Of a DNA stretch of 64,000 nucleotides, positions 35,852-48,815 are shown one piece after another (the stretch's first letter is position 1; the number at the start of each line of letters is the position of its first letter). This stretch comes from Sipunculus nudus (lineage: Eukaryota; Annelida; Sipuncula; Golfingiida; Sipunculidae): positions 51,285,676 through 51,349,675 of the forward strand of contig CM049316.1 of assembly GCA_026874595.1 (NCBI GenBank), given 5' to 3'. The position numbers and the translations under genes are program-made. The notes under the pieces are model-generated. The model did not search any database, had not been told where the DNA came from, and saw nothing but the letters and a program-made list of their open reading frames with translations.

Positions 35852-36592
35852 GAATATTTCAGTTGATTCACATTTCTAAATTGCTTCAACATTCATAGCT
35901 AATTAATTTGGTTCATAGAACCTGTCAACAGAATGGGGTGCAGGGAGGATGGGAGGCTTAGGGGTGAGAGAGAATGGGAGAGAAAGAAAGGGGGAGCAAG
36001 AGAGAGTGAGCTAGACTGTCAAGGAGAGAGAGAGCGAGAGAGAGAGAGAGAGAGCTAGACTGCCAGAGAGAAGAGAGAGGGGCTCTCTATGGTAATTACT
36101 GCCTGATCCAGACAATCACGGAGGCAGTAGCTAGGTCAGCTGTTGAACCTGTTATGTAACACTGTCTGGCACACATTTCACTGACTTGATGTAAACAATC
36201 AAGACATGGTGCTTGAAAACTTGAATGAAATCTACAGTTTTTGATCAATTGGTTTCAAATTTCAGATTTTAACAGATGAAATGATTATGTGTACATGCTG
36301 TGAAAATTAAATCCACAGCACTAACACCAGTAACAGGAAATATATGTCCACTGTAAGTCATGTTAATTATCATGCATGCTTGTTACAAAGGAGTTAACTG
36401 TTATTCAATAAATAAAGGTTGCCAATAGAAAAAATTACCACTAGCACAAATGTTATGAGAGTTAAACTATTCATTAAAAATTAATTGCAATTATTAGGCA
36501 AAATATAATTTTAATAAAAAAATATAAACAGTAACATCTGAAAAGATTTCTTTAAAAAATATAATTGAAATGATTATAAAAATAATATTATA
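34098..36592 (+). repeat. Family D copies with microsatellites
   Basis: D termini at 34098 (AACAAGGAACCCATGGGTCA) and 34372 (AACAAGGGACCCATGGGTCA) start two copies within 275 bp. The body includes (GA)n stretches at 35015-35065 and 35985-36080 and an (AT)n tract at 35770-35850. It is interrupted by element F3. Confidence 0.65.
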
Positions 36593-38040
36593 AACAAGAC
36601 ATTTCTTGGCACCGCATGTGCCAGAGTATCCCAAGACATAGTACGGCCCCCCCCCTTTAAGAATAGGCCCCCATTTTAAGCAGCATATACTGACACTTGG
36701 CAAGCAATTTTTGTAGATAAGGTTCTTCCTCACTTGGCATGAAAGATCTGAGATGAAATGTTTGGCTGAAAATGCATCCACATCTTTTTAAAGATGTGTC
36801 CTGTGTCCTCATGACCCCAAAATTCGGGTCTTGCTTTTCCAATGGGACATATACAAGTCAAGTTTGAAATCCATACATCAATAAAAGCAGGAATTATCAT
36901 CCAGAAACTAATTTTTGGACAGATGGCTCCTGTGACCTTCACCTTTGACCTTGTGACCTCAAAATTGATAGGGGTCTTCCTCTATTGGCAGATGAACTAT
37001 ATGTGCAAGATGAAAGGTCAGAGATGAAATGTTTGGCTGAAAATGCATCCACAATCTTTTTAAAGATGTCCTGTGACCTTGACATTTGACCTCATGACCC
37101 CAAAATCTTGCTTTGTCAATGGGACATATATAAGTCAAGTTTGAAATCAATACATCAAAAAAAGCAGGAATTATCTTCCACTCCAGAAACTAATTTTTTG
37201 ACAGATAGCTCCTGTGGCCTTGACCTTTGACCTTGTGACCCCAAAATTGATATGGATCATCCACTATTGGCAAGTGAGCTATATATTCAAGATGAAAGAC
37301 CTGGGATGAAAGTTTGGCTTAAAATGCATCCACAGTATCTTTTAAGATGTGAGTCCAGTGACCTTGACCTTGACCTCATGACCCTAGAACCTATAGGGTT
37401 CTTACTTTAGTGGTGGGCCATACATAAGTCACTTTTGAAATCCATATGGCTATCAACACTTGAGATATCATAAGAGGTAGGTGATTTTCACCAAATATGG
37501 ACACATTAAAGGTCAAGGCCACTCTCATGGTAAAGGTCATGACCCAAATGTAAATAGACCTCATCTCATAACCCATCTCTCTACATGTGTATAATATGAT
37601 AGAAATCTGTCCATTAGTTTTTGACTTATAAAGCTTACAGTACTGTCAAGTGGCAATTATGGGGGTATTAAAAGGCGTAAAAACAAGAAAAGAATAACAG
37701 GTGGCGCCACAAGTTTCCGGTATATCACAAGGCTATCCAAGATCTTCGGTCACCTTGATTTTTGGACCAGTCCATGCAAGCTTACTTGAGATATTTAAGA
37801 ATTTGTGTTATTTTCAGCAAAAATGGACCTATTCAAGGTCAAGGTCACTCTCCTAGCATAGGTCATGACCCCATTTTAAATAGGCTTCGTCCCCTTACCT
37901 ATATCTATACAAATGTAAAGTTTGAAAAAGATCAGTCAAATATTTATTGAGTTATCCCACTCACAAGGTTTTTCTGCGGCGGCGCGGCGACGGCGGGACC
38001 GTCGTGAAACCATAGTATCCCGACTTTGTCTGGGGATACA
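36593..38040 (+). mobile_element. Family F element, copy F3 with AGGTCA core
   Basis: An independent, longer F copy. 5' AACAAGACATTTCTT, hairpin GGCAC-CGCAT-GTGCC (36608-36622), then GTATCCCAAGACA; the 3' hairpin is at 38015-38039 with terminal TTGTCTGGGGATAC. The core has family B units of about 140 bp (TGACCTTGACCTTTGACC at about 36936, 37077, 37214, 37363) followed by an F unit with GGTGGCGCCAC (37700). So family B is an internal tandem repeat of F-type elements. Confidence 0.78.
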
Positions 38041-40016
38041 ATTATAGTCCTGAATGCATTAATGAATACATTTTGAAAGTATTTGCACTCAAATTCTTTC
38101 TTTTTACCTATATTAGTATTTGTATTCATTTTCATTATCAAACTATTGAATTTTTTAATCATATTTGAATACAATTATAAAGTATACACTCAATGTCTCA
38201 TATTTATTCAGTTTCAGTAGAATGAAACTGTTCAGAATCCAGGATATACAAATTTCACAAATTTAAATAATGATTGTAACTACCTGGTTTTATATGGCTT
38301 TAATTATTAAAAAAAAAATTATATTCACTTTTGAATACTATTACCAAGTAATAAAATATTGAAAATTAGATTTTAGATAATAAGAACCAAAATGTCAACT
38401 TTAGGATAAATCCATCAGTAATCAGTGATGCAACTATAATTATTGTTCTTAGTTTATTTTATTATTACAAATATGTTATTACTTCATTCAGGCATTTCAA
38501 ATGGCCAGTTCAATACAATATAGCAAACCAGGTATTGCATAGATTAACCATCATAACATTTATTATTGCAATTATGTATTATTATGTGTCTGGAATCTTT
38601 TCATGGTTGAATACACAAATGTTCATGTAAGAGTTAATTAGTGAAAGTGTAAAGGTAGTCTCTCAAGGGTAAATGAATTAATGAATTGTCTTTCACACCT
38701 AGCACATCGAGATTAGCAAACTGGCAGGAAGAATAATCATCAGGGTATAATTCACCTGAGAGTGAGAAATGTTCATTTATTTGTATTGTTTTTATCTTCT
38801 ATATATACGAGTCATCTAGGACAGGGACAGGCAGTTAAAGTTACAGTATGGAGTTGGAGTTAGTATTTAGATAGAGAAGAAATTTTACATAGCTAGGATC
38901 ATTGCCAGCAAGTGAAGACATCACCATTTAGTTAGCCATTAGAAGAATAACAGAAATTTTGTACATTAAGAAAAAGGAATAAACCATTGTTACATCATCA
39001 ACAAGTCTGCTGCTCCTGGAACCCCCAACCAACAATATATCACCGCACAACAAACATAAAATTCCAACCAGTGTTAATACTTTCACATCACTGTCAAGAC
39101 ACTTATGACAGTTATTAACATTATAGACATCATAATGAGAACTGTCTTTAAGATCTGATTTTTTTATCACATTTGAATATTTTTTTAAATATGTATCAGA
39201 AAAAAAAGAAAATCTCATTTTTGAAAATAATATGTGTTAAAAATAACCCAAGGATCCAAACAAACCAATATATTATACAAGGAGCAAACTGGAGTTGGGA
39301 ATGTTTAATTTTATTATCTAAAATATAGTTATCAGAAATATAAATTTTGATTATTTACCCAGTATCATATCACAGCTGATACAGCCATGAATCTTATTGT
39401 TATTAGTCAAACATATTTACATCTTTAATAAGCACTTGTCTGAGTAATTTTTAAAGATTTTTGACATATTTCATTTTTTTAATTGTAATAAAAAATGAAT
39501 CAACAAATTAAACACCTGGAAAAGACCTGGAAATTTAGAACAATTTAATATGATCAACTGCATCCTTGTCTATTATTAACTTGCTTCACATAATCTCTTA
39601 TAGTAAACAACAATTTTATTTAATTATTTATTTTTCATTTTAATTATTGAGTTAAAAAATACCCAATGGTGACTGCATGGTGTCATTTAAAATATATTTT
39701 CAGCAATCCATGAAAGATCCATAAAACATCAGTAAATGCAAGGTCCCTGTTACTCATTAACTATAAAATTCCTTTTCCATTTATTTTTCTTGTTATAAGT
39801 TGTTATAATAAACCAATAATTTTTTTTTTAAATTATTGTTTATTGTTATGTTGTTGGCCAAAACAATTACAAGAGGGGGGGGGTTGAACAGTTAGATCCA
39901 GCTGAAGCCACCCAAGAGCTGGCTGGCTGCAGTATATGCCTTGCTTCAAGCATGAAAGGTCAATATGGGGACATGTAGAGGGGCTCAGTACAGCCTAGGT
40001 GTCACATGGTCTCATA
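38041..40016 (+). repeat. Family D body (continuation)
   Basis: Continues the D copy split by F3; parallels 40400-40888 and 44450-45370 (AATATATTCATGAATGCATT, TACCTGGTTTTA, TTGTTATGTTGTTGG, GACATGGTCTCAT-like end). No coding potential. Confidence 0.7.
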
Positions 40017-40888
40017 TCAAGGGACCCATGGGTCACGGCGCTCAGCTGTTATATATGATCACAAAATATGATTTGGAAGAGAAGGTAGGCAAAGGCTGGT
40101 TTTGTATGGTAATAGAAGTTCTATTATGAGTTGATAATATCCTTGGAGACAGGGAAGAGGATTGATGTCATTTATAATATATACAGTTGGAAATGGTGTG
40201 CTATTATCACACAGGTTTTGACTTTGCCATAAAACTTTACCTACATTGCAGCAGAATTATTTGAAAAGTCAAACTATTTATATAAAATTAATAACAAATA
40301 TTGTGTTAAATATAATTTAAATTACAAATTAAAGTATCATGTTTTTTCATCAAAGATTTTTTAATTTTTATCAAATTAAATGATTATTAAAATAATATTA
40401 TAGAATATATTCATGAATGCATTTGTATTTAAATACTTTAATTTTTACCTGTATTCCTATTCTTATGCATGAAATTATGGAGTACTAATTCATATATGCA
40501 TTCAAATACATTTGCAAAGTACTACACCATGTCTTGTATATATTCAGTTTCAGCCAAAGAAAGTTCTTGAAAATCCAGAATAAACAAATATCACAAATTT
40601 TAATAATGATCATAATCACCTGGTTTGATTTTATTTATATTTAAAAAAATTAATCTATTATATTCACTTTTGACTACCTTCAAATCAATCTACACACTAG
40701 ACATAACAAGAGTCTTATGACAATAATAAACATTACAAAAATCATGATGAGAACTTTTCTAAGATCTGATTTTTTATCATATTCAAATTTTTTATTTAAG
40801 AAAAAATGTATCAGAAAAAAATTTAAGTAATCACACCTATGAAACCATTATATGTGTAAAAAATAACCCAAGGATAAGAACACCCTAT
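40017..40888 (+). repeat. Family D copy, 5' part
   Basis: Starts TCAAGGGACCCATGGGTCACGG and runs to the insertion of element G after CACCCTAT. Its continuation is at 43232. Confidence 0.75.
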
Positions 40889-43231
40889 AAACTAGAATAC
40901 GGGTAGTCGACAAGCGACTACGTGTATCCGCCTAAATCAGAGTGGAACGGGTGAAGTGAGGCATGGATTGAGTGGCAAGGGAAAATTGAGTGTTGCATAT
41001 TAGCATGGATGTCTGCAGCCAAATTGTGTATGTAGGTTGCCCCCCATACCACAAAATCCAGAAAGTTGTCCAAGTTGTATACATTTGCAAAATTTAAGGC
41101 AGATAAGTCAAACCACTGCCGAGATATGAGTGATTTTATCCCATGGCAGACAAACAGACAGGAGCTGTGCAAAAATGGCTGCAAGTGGTGCCACCAGTTT
41201 TGCGTATGATGAAGAGCTATGTGAGATCTATACACATGCAAAATTTTGGCCCAATCAGTCAAACGGTTCCCGAGATATGAGCTTGGATGTCTGCAGTGTA
41301 AACGTGAATGTAGGTGGCACCACCTGTCATAAAATCAGAAAAGCTATCCAGGATGTTTATGCATGCCGAATTTCAGGTGAATTAGTCTAGTCACTGCAGA
41401 GATATGAGTGATTTTAACCCAAGGCAGACAAACAGATGGACACTGTGCAAACATGGTTGCAGGTGGCGCCATCATTTTTTGTGTATGTTATAAAGCTCTC
41501 CAAGGGCTATATTTGTGCAAAAAAATTTTCCTGATCAGTCAAACGGTTCCAGAGATATGAGCTTGGATGTCTGCAGCGTAAACGTGGATGTAGGTGGCAC
41601 CACCTGTCATAAAATCAGAAAAGCTATCCAGGATGTGTACGCATGCCGAATTTCAGGTGAATTAGTCTAGTCACTGCAGAGATATGAGTGATTTTAACCC
41701 AAGGCAGACAAACAGATGGACACTGTGCAAACATGGTTGCAGGTGGCGCCACCATTTTTTGTGTATGTTATAAAGCTCTCCAAGGGCTATATTTGTGCAA
41801 AAACATTTTCCTGATCGGTCAAACGGTTCCCGAGATATGAGCTTGGATGTCTGCAGCGTAAACGTGAATGTAGGTGGCGCCACCTGTCATAAAATCAGAA
41901 AAGCTATCCAGGATGTGTGCCCATGCCGAATTTCAGGTGAATTTGTCAAGTCACTGCAGAGATATGAGTGATTTTAACCCAAGGCAGACGAACAGATGGA
42001 CACTGTGCAAACATGGTTGCAGGTGGTGCCACCATTTTTTGTGTATGTTATAAAGCTCTCCAAGGGCTACATTTGTGCAAAAAAATTTTCCTGATCGGTC
42101 AAACGGTTACCGAGATATGAGCTTGGATGTCTGCAGCGTAAACGTGAATGCAGGTGGCGCCACCTGTCATAAAATCAGTAAAGCTATCCAGGATGTGTAC
42201 GCATGCCGAATTTCAGGTGAATTAGTCAAGTCACTGCAGAGATATGAGTGATTTTAACCCAAGGCAGACGAACAGATGGACACTGTGCAAACATGGTTGC
42301 AGGTGGCGCCACCATTTTTTGTGTATGTTATAAAGCTCTCCAAGGGCTACATTTGTGCAAAAAATTTTCCTGATCGGTCAAACGGTTCCCGAGATATGAG
42401 CTTGGATGTCTGCAGTGTAAACGTGAATGTAGGTGGCGCCACCTGTCATAAAATCAGAAAAGCTATCCAGGATGTTTACGCATGCCGAATTTCAGGTGAA
42501 TTAGTCTAGTCACTGCAGAGATATGAGTGATTTTAACCCAAGGCAGACGAACAGATGGACACTGTGCAAATATGGTTGCAGGTGGCGCCACCATTTTTTG
42601 TGTATGTTATAAAGCTCTCCAAGGGCTACATTTGTATAAAAAAATTTTCCTGATCGGTCAAACGGTTCCCGAGATATGTGGGTTTATGTGTGGAAACAGA
42701 CGCACAAACGGACGCAGAGCGCAGAGGAAAGGTCAGAGGTCAAAACAAAATCTGCAGCCAAATTGTGTATGTAGGTTGCCCCCCATACCACAAAATCCAG
42801 AAAGTTGTCCAAGTTGTATACATTTGCAAAATTTAAGGCAGATAAGTCAAACCACTGCCGAGATATGAGTGATTTTATCCCATGGCAGACAAACAGACAG
42901 GAGCTGTGCAAAAATGGCTGCAGGTGGTGCCACCAGTTTTGCGTATGATGAAGAGCTATGTGAGATCTATACACATGCAAAATTTTGGCCCAATCAGTCA
43001 AACGGTTTATGTGTGGAAACAGATGCACAAACGGACGCAGAGCGCAGAGGAAAGGTCAGAGGTCAAAACAAAATCGGGGCGCAGCAGTTCACATGTGACC
43101 CGAACATAATCCCGGGTTTCGTAAAATTCCGCCCAGCGGTTACAGAGGAGTTCTCCGGACACCTACGCGGCGGCGGCGGCGGCGTGCAGCTGAAAACATA
43201 GTATCCGCAAAACTCTGTTTTGGCGGATACA
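40889..43231 (+). mobile_element. Family G element with 280-bp higher-order core
   Basis: 5' AACTAGAATACGG, hairpin GTAGTCG-ACAAG-CGACTAC (40903-40921), TGTATCCGCC (40923-40932). The 3' end is a hairpin GTATCCGC ... GGCGGATAC (43201-43230). Aligned ends agree over about 19 bp with one gap. The core has five repeats at 280-bp spacing (GATATGAGTGATTTTAACCC at about 41402, 41682, 41962, 42242, 42521), each of two diverged monomers of about 140 bp bearing GGTGGCGCCACC. The first and last core segments (41016-41290 and 42748-43010) are near duplicates. Non-coding; open frames reflect repeats. Confidence 0.82.
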
Positions 43232-44086
43232 ATTATACAAGGAAAAAACAAGTTTAATTTTACTAACTGAAATGTAGGACCAGTAATATAAATTTTGATT
43301 ATTTACATAGTCTTGTGACAGGCATGTGTCTTTATGTCACTAGTAAAACATATTGACATCTTTAATCAGTGCTTGTCTCTCAGTAAAATTTAAAAATTTT
43401 GACAAATTTTAATTTTTTTTCTAATTTTAAAATAAATATTAATTAACAAACTGAAACACTTGTAAAAGACCTGGAAATTTAGATTAATATTATCAACTGC
43501 ATCTTTATCATTAATTTTCTTTCATATAATCCCTAATAGTATAGTACAATATAATTTATTTTTTTTTCACTTTTAAAATTGAACAGAAAAAACCTTAGGT
43601 GACTCAATGGTGTTATTTGGAATATATTTTCATCCATCCATACAAAATAAAAAAAAACATCAGTAATTGCAAGGTAATTCCCTGTTACTAATCAACTATC
43701 AAATTTCTTTTCTATTGATTTTTTTTAAAGTTGTAAAGACCTATAAAAATTTATTTATTTATTGTTTTTTGTTATGCTGTTGGTTTAAACAACTAATAGA
43801 TGAATTGGGTCAGACATCTGAATCAAATGAGGAAAGCCATAAGCTGCCAAGCTGACCAGTATATGCCCCACCTCAAGCGTGCATAATTGGCCTGAAAGGT
43901 CAACTACAGGACATGCAGGTGACTGAAGAGGGGCTGGGTAGAGCCTGGGTCTGATATGGTCTCATAAAAACTTTGATAATTTAAACTACAGTTTTTGGCC
44001 AATTTCTTTCGACTTTCAAAACTAACAAGCTGAAATCCTTATGTCTGCATGATATGAAAATTATATCAACAGTGCTTCCAGGGAAA
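43232..44086 (+). repeat. Family D copy, middle part
   Basis: Resumes at ATTATACAAGGA, matching 39276 onward, and runs to GGGAAAA, where another complete D copy is inserted. Confidence 0.75.
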
Positions 44087-46032
44087 AACAAGGGACCCAT
44101 GGGTCACAGCGCTCAGCTGTTATATTTGATAAAAAAATATGTTTTAGAAATGAGGCACATGCTTGTTTTGTGTGGAAATAATTATAAGCTGTATTATGAA
44201 TTGTGGGTGTTTAGCTTATGAATGATTTTGATAGTATCTTTGGAGACAGGGAAGAGGATTGATTTCATTTATTTTATTAACAAATGGAGTGCTATTGTCA
44301 CACAGATTTTGAATTGGCCATATAACTTATAAGCAGAACATATAATATAAGAGTTTAACTATTTATTAAAAATAATTACAAATTGTCCCAAATACAATTT
44401 TTATTAAAAAGTAATAAGAGTATCGTATGATTTTTTAAATAAATACAACTGAAATGTTTATTGAAATAATATCAAAGAATATATTCATGAATGCATTATG
44501 AATATATTTTGAAGGTATTTACACTGGTATTCATATACTTTCATTTTTACCTGAATTCCCATTCTTATGCAAGAAATTTTATAATGGAGTACATATTCAT
44601 ATTCATATTCAAATACATTTGCAAAGTATTTGTACCATGTCTGGTATTTATTCAGTTTTCACCAAACAATGATGTTGAGAATCCAGAATTTACAAAATTC
44701 ACACATTTAAATAATGATCATAAGTACCTGGTTTTATGGCTTTTATTCATATTAAAAAAATAATAAATGTAATATATTCATTTTGGACGAATTTCACATC
44801 AATGTACACACTAGACACAGCAGGAATCTAGATTAAAATTATCAACTGCATCTTTGTCTATCATTAATTTCCTTCATATCATCCCTTATGATTAGTAAAG
44901 AATAATATGATTTATTTTTTTTTTTATCATTAATTTGAACTGAAAAATACCATAGGTGACTGCATGGTGTTATTTGGAATATGTAACATTCTATCAATCG
45001 ATACAAGATTCTTATATCATCAGTAACTGCAAGTTTATTTCCTGTTATTATCAACTAACAAATTCCTTTTCTATTTTTCTTTAATTTGTTTTTAAAAACC
45101 AATTAAAAAATTTATTTATTTATTGTTCATTGTTATGTTGTTAGTGAAAACTACTAGATGAGTTGGGTTGGACACCTGGATCAACTGTGGCTGGCCATAA
45201 GCTGCCTGGCTGCCCCAGTGTATGCCTCGCGTCAAGCGTGCATAATTTGATGAAAGGACAACAAGGTCAACATACACGTGACTCAAAAGGGGCTGGGGAA
45301 AGCTAAGGTCTGACATGGTCTCATCAAAACATTAATAAAAGCTACAATTTTTGGCCAATTTCTTTCAGCTTTCTAAACTAAAAAGCTAAATCCTTATGTG
45401 TGCATGACATGAAAATTATATCAACAGTGCTCACAGAAAACAAACGTGCTATGGTCGACGTTGGGCAAAATTTAAGGTATCAATTTTTTATTTTTGTTAA
45501 TATTTAAAAAATTTTAAAAGATTTTGATCTAATTTTGGGTATACAATTTAATTTTGATTAATAAAATTTATATTACTGGTAAAAAAGTCCATAGCTTTAA
45601 CATGTTTTGTGTTAAGTGATCAAATATCTTTCCTGATTTTTTACAAAATGCATTATGTTTGAGCCCATAACTTTTTTAAATTATATAATACAGACATAAT
45701 TTCTGGCATGTACATAGGAACTATATAGGGGAATATTTATGGTAAATATGAGGAAAAACAGATGGGTAGTTATGATATTAGGCAGTCCTGAAGTGTGAAA
45801 ATAGGTTTTTAATAAAAATTTGAGGTTTTCCCTTAATTATTCAAAGGAACAAAGTCGCAAATACCCAGTTTTCGGCTTGGTTGGAGATCTTTGGGACATC
45901 TAACATTATGCTAAATTTTGGATTCCTAGGTCTTACGGTTTCAAAACATGCCACATCTACGGATGGACGGATGGACCGAAGACGGAAAATGGACCACAGC
46001 TATAGCTCAGATGACTTATAGTCAGCTGAGCT
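44087..46032 (+). mobile_element. Complete family D element (about 1.95 kb)
   Basis: Best complete copy. 5' AACAAGGGACCCATGGGTCA with the palindrome GACCCATGGGTC, then GCTCAGCTG; the 3' end has GGACGGATGG tracts, CTATAGCTCAG and the terminal hairpin AGCTCAGATGACT-TAT-AGTCAGCTGAGCT (46004-46032), whose outer arm inverts the 5' GCTCAGCTG. No ORF of note. It is inserted in a second D copy that continues on both sides. Confidence 0.78.
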
Positions 46033-47254
46033 AAAAACATGCCATGGTCATATTTAGGCAAAATTAAAGGTACTGATTTTATATTTATGCTAGTAACTTA
46101 TAAAATTTGAAAAATGTAGAACTAATTTTGGATATACAATCGAATCTTTATCAAATGATGTTATATCCCTGACAAAAATATCTCTAGCTTTAGCAAAGCT
46201 CGTGTTAAAGGAGTAAATATATTTCTTGATTTTTTACAAAGTGCATTATGTTTGGGACCATAACTTAAAACAATTTTGCAATACTGACATCATTTCTGGC
46301 ATGTGCATAGAGTATGAATAGAAGAACATGTATATTATATATGATCAAAGTCAGATCAGTGGTTTTGATATGAGACAGTCTTGAAGTTTAACAATGGGTT
46401 TTTAATTGAAAATTGAAGTTTTTTCTTAATATCTCATGGGAATGAAGTTCTAGTGACCAAACTTTTGGTATTGTAGGGGTCTGGGGGACATCTAACTGTA
46501 TGTCAAATTTTGGGAGCTAAGAGCGGGCCTGGGAGGCTGGGGAGCTAAGCTCTAGCAAACTGCATAACACTTGCTTGATCTAAACAATACTTTACATAGT
46601 GCTTGAAAACTTGAATAAAATCTACAGTTTTTGATCAACTAGTTTCAAATTTCAGATGTTAACAGGTGAAATGCTTATGGTAACATGCTGTGAAAATTAA
46701 ATCAAAAGCAGTTGCAGGAAAAAAATGTGCCAAATCTGGGCAAAATTTAAGATACTGATTTTATATTTATGCTAATATCTTATAAAATTTGAAAAACTCA
46801 GATCTAATTTTGGGTATACAATTGAATCTTGATAAAATATAGTCATATACCTGAAAGAAAGTCTCTAGCTTCAGCAATTCTCAAGTTAAGGGAAGAATTA
46901 AAAGAACATTGAACTAATTTCTGGTAGGTTTATAGGAAATATATAGAAGAATAAATATATGAAAAATGATCAATATCAGGTCAGCGGTTTTGATATAAGG
47001 CAGTCTTGAAGTGTAACAATGGGTTTTAAATGGAAAACAGAGGTTTTTCCTTAATAATTTGAAGAAACAACGTCCTGGTGACCAAATTTATGGTATGGTA
47101 GGAGATTTTGGGGACATCTAAAGGTATGCCAATTTTCAGATTTGTACGTCCAACGGTTTCAAAACGTGCCAGTTTAACAGATGGACAGATGGACTGACAG
47201 CTGACGGACAAAGGACCAAGACTATAGCTCAGATGACTAATAGTCAGCTAAGCT
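46033..47254 (+). repeat. Family D copy, 3' part, plus a further D 3' half
   Basis: 46040-46560 continues the interrupted copy (CATGCCATGGTCA). A second D 3' half (46680-47254) follows, ending in a hairpin at 47226-47254. Confidence 0.7.
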
Positions 47255-47274
47255 AAAAATTTAAAAATATTCGT

Positions 47275-47633
47275 TAAAATGACAAAAAATACAGGTTGCG
47301 CCACCGCTTCTTGGGAACTGACAAAACTAGTCATGGTCAATATTCAAGGCAAGATTCATGACAATCCATGTATTAATTATAAAGATATTGGAGGTTTTGT
47401 ATTGTATTTGTTATTATTCTGGAGGGTACTTTCAAGCCCAATAGCTCGGAGGATATAGGATGCAGTGACCTACTTTCAGGTTTCCAAGGAGATTTGTAAT
47501 TGACCTCCCTGGATATTCACTAAGAAGTTTCTAGGTCCAGCAGTTACGATTTGTGCCCTGCTAACAGATGCTCAGACGGACGACGGACAAAGCGCCATTC
47601 CTATACCTCAGTTGACTTACAGTCAGCTGAGCT
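47275..47633 (+). repeat. Family C copy
   Basis: CAGGTTGCGCCACCGC near the start, ACTTTCAGGTTTCCAAGGAG and CGGACGACGGACAAAG; terminal hairpin CTCAGTTGACT-TAC-AGTCAGCTGAG at 47608-47632. Confidence 0.75.
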
Positions 47634-48815
47634 AATAAAACCATCTTTTTAAATAAAGTATACACACTGTTAGTTGAATGAGGGACAAACAACATCAATG
47701 TGCTAATTACTATCTCAGCTATAATTTTTTAACGGAATTAATAGTCAATTTCACACCTGGGGAAGTTTTTACTCTTCTGAAGTAAAGAATAACTTATCTG
47801 ATGAACATTCACACTTTCATATAGCATTACACCACTTTGTGGACACATTTAAATGTGCACTTTAGTCACTGTAACCCTGGCTAGTACAATACAAAATCCA
47901 AAATGTAGGACAGCCTGGAATAAGAATGAATCAAATACAGAAAATTATAACATTCATCTAGTTTATGCACCAGCTGGGGGAGGGGGGGGGGGAGTGCAGG
48001 GCAGAGGGGAAGCCTGCTAGTAGTGGCAAAGCTGAGCCAAGGCAAGCTGCCTCGAGAGGGTTACATATATAATTCAAGTGAAGGCTGTACTACTAGGTGG
48101 GCCTGATGTAATCAACACTTGACATGGTGAATGGAAACTTGAATAAAAGCTTCTCTTTTCAATCAATTCCTTCGAAATTTCAGATTTTAAAAGATTAAAT
48201 CCTTATGTATATATGCTGTGAAAATTAAATCAACAGTACAGGGGAAAAATGTGCCGTAGCCAAAGTTGGACAAAATTTAAGGTAATGATTTTTTATTTAT
48301 GCTAACAACTTAAAAAATTTGCAAAATTCAGATCTATTTTTGGGTTAACAATTGAATTTTGATTTAATAAAGTTATATCCCTGAAAAAAATGTCTCCAGC
48401 TTCAGCAATTCTCATGTTAAGTGAGTAAATATATTTCCTGATTTAAAAAAAAACTGCATTATATTTGGACCCATAACTTCAAAACAGTACTCAATACTGA
48501 CCTAATTATTCGGTATGTTAATAGAAAATGTACATGGAAGAATATGAATACTAAATATAATCAAAAACAGACCAGTGGTTTTGATATTAGGCAGCCTTGA
48601 AGTGAAACAATGGCTTTTTTTATGGAAAACGGAGGTTTTTCCTAAATATTTTGAAGGAACAAAGTCCTAGTGACCCAATATTCGGTATGGTAGGAGATTT
48701 TGGGGACATCTAACTGTATGCAAAATTTTGGATTCATAGGTCCTACGGTTTCAAAACGTGCCCTGTTAACGGCCGGACGGACGGCTGACGGACAAAGGAT
48801 CACGACTATAGCTTT
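47634..48815 (+). repeat. Family D copy, 3' hairpin missing
   Basis: 48120-48815 is a D 3' half (ATGCTGTGAAAATTAAATC ... CACGACTATAGC) that stops just before the terminal hairpin. 47634-48110 is less clear and includes a poly-G tract near 47977. Confidence 0.6.

Noticed and set aside
40918-43201. Several ORFs of 75-115 codons, some repeated
   Set aside because: They lie in the tandem core of element G and repeat with its 280-bp period.
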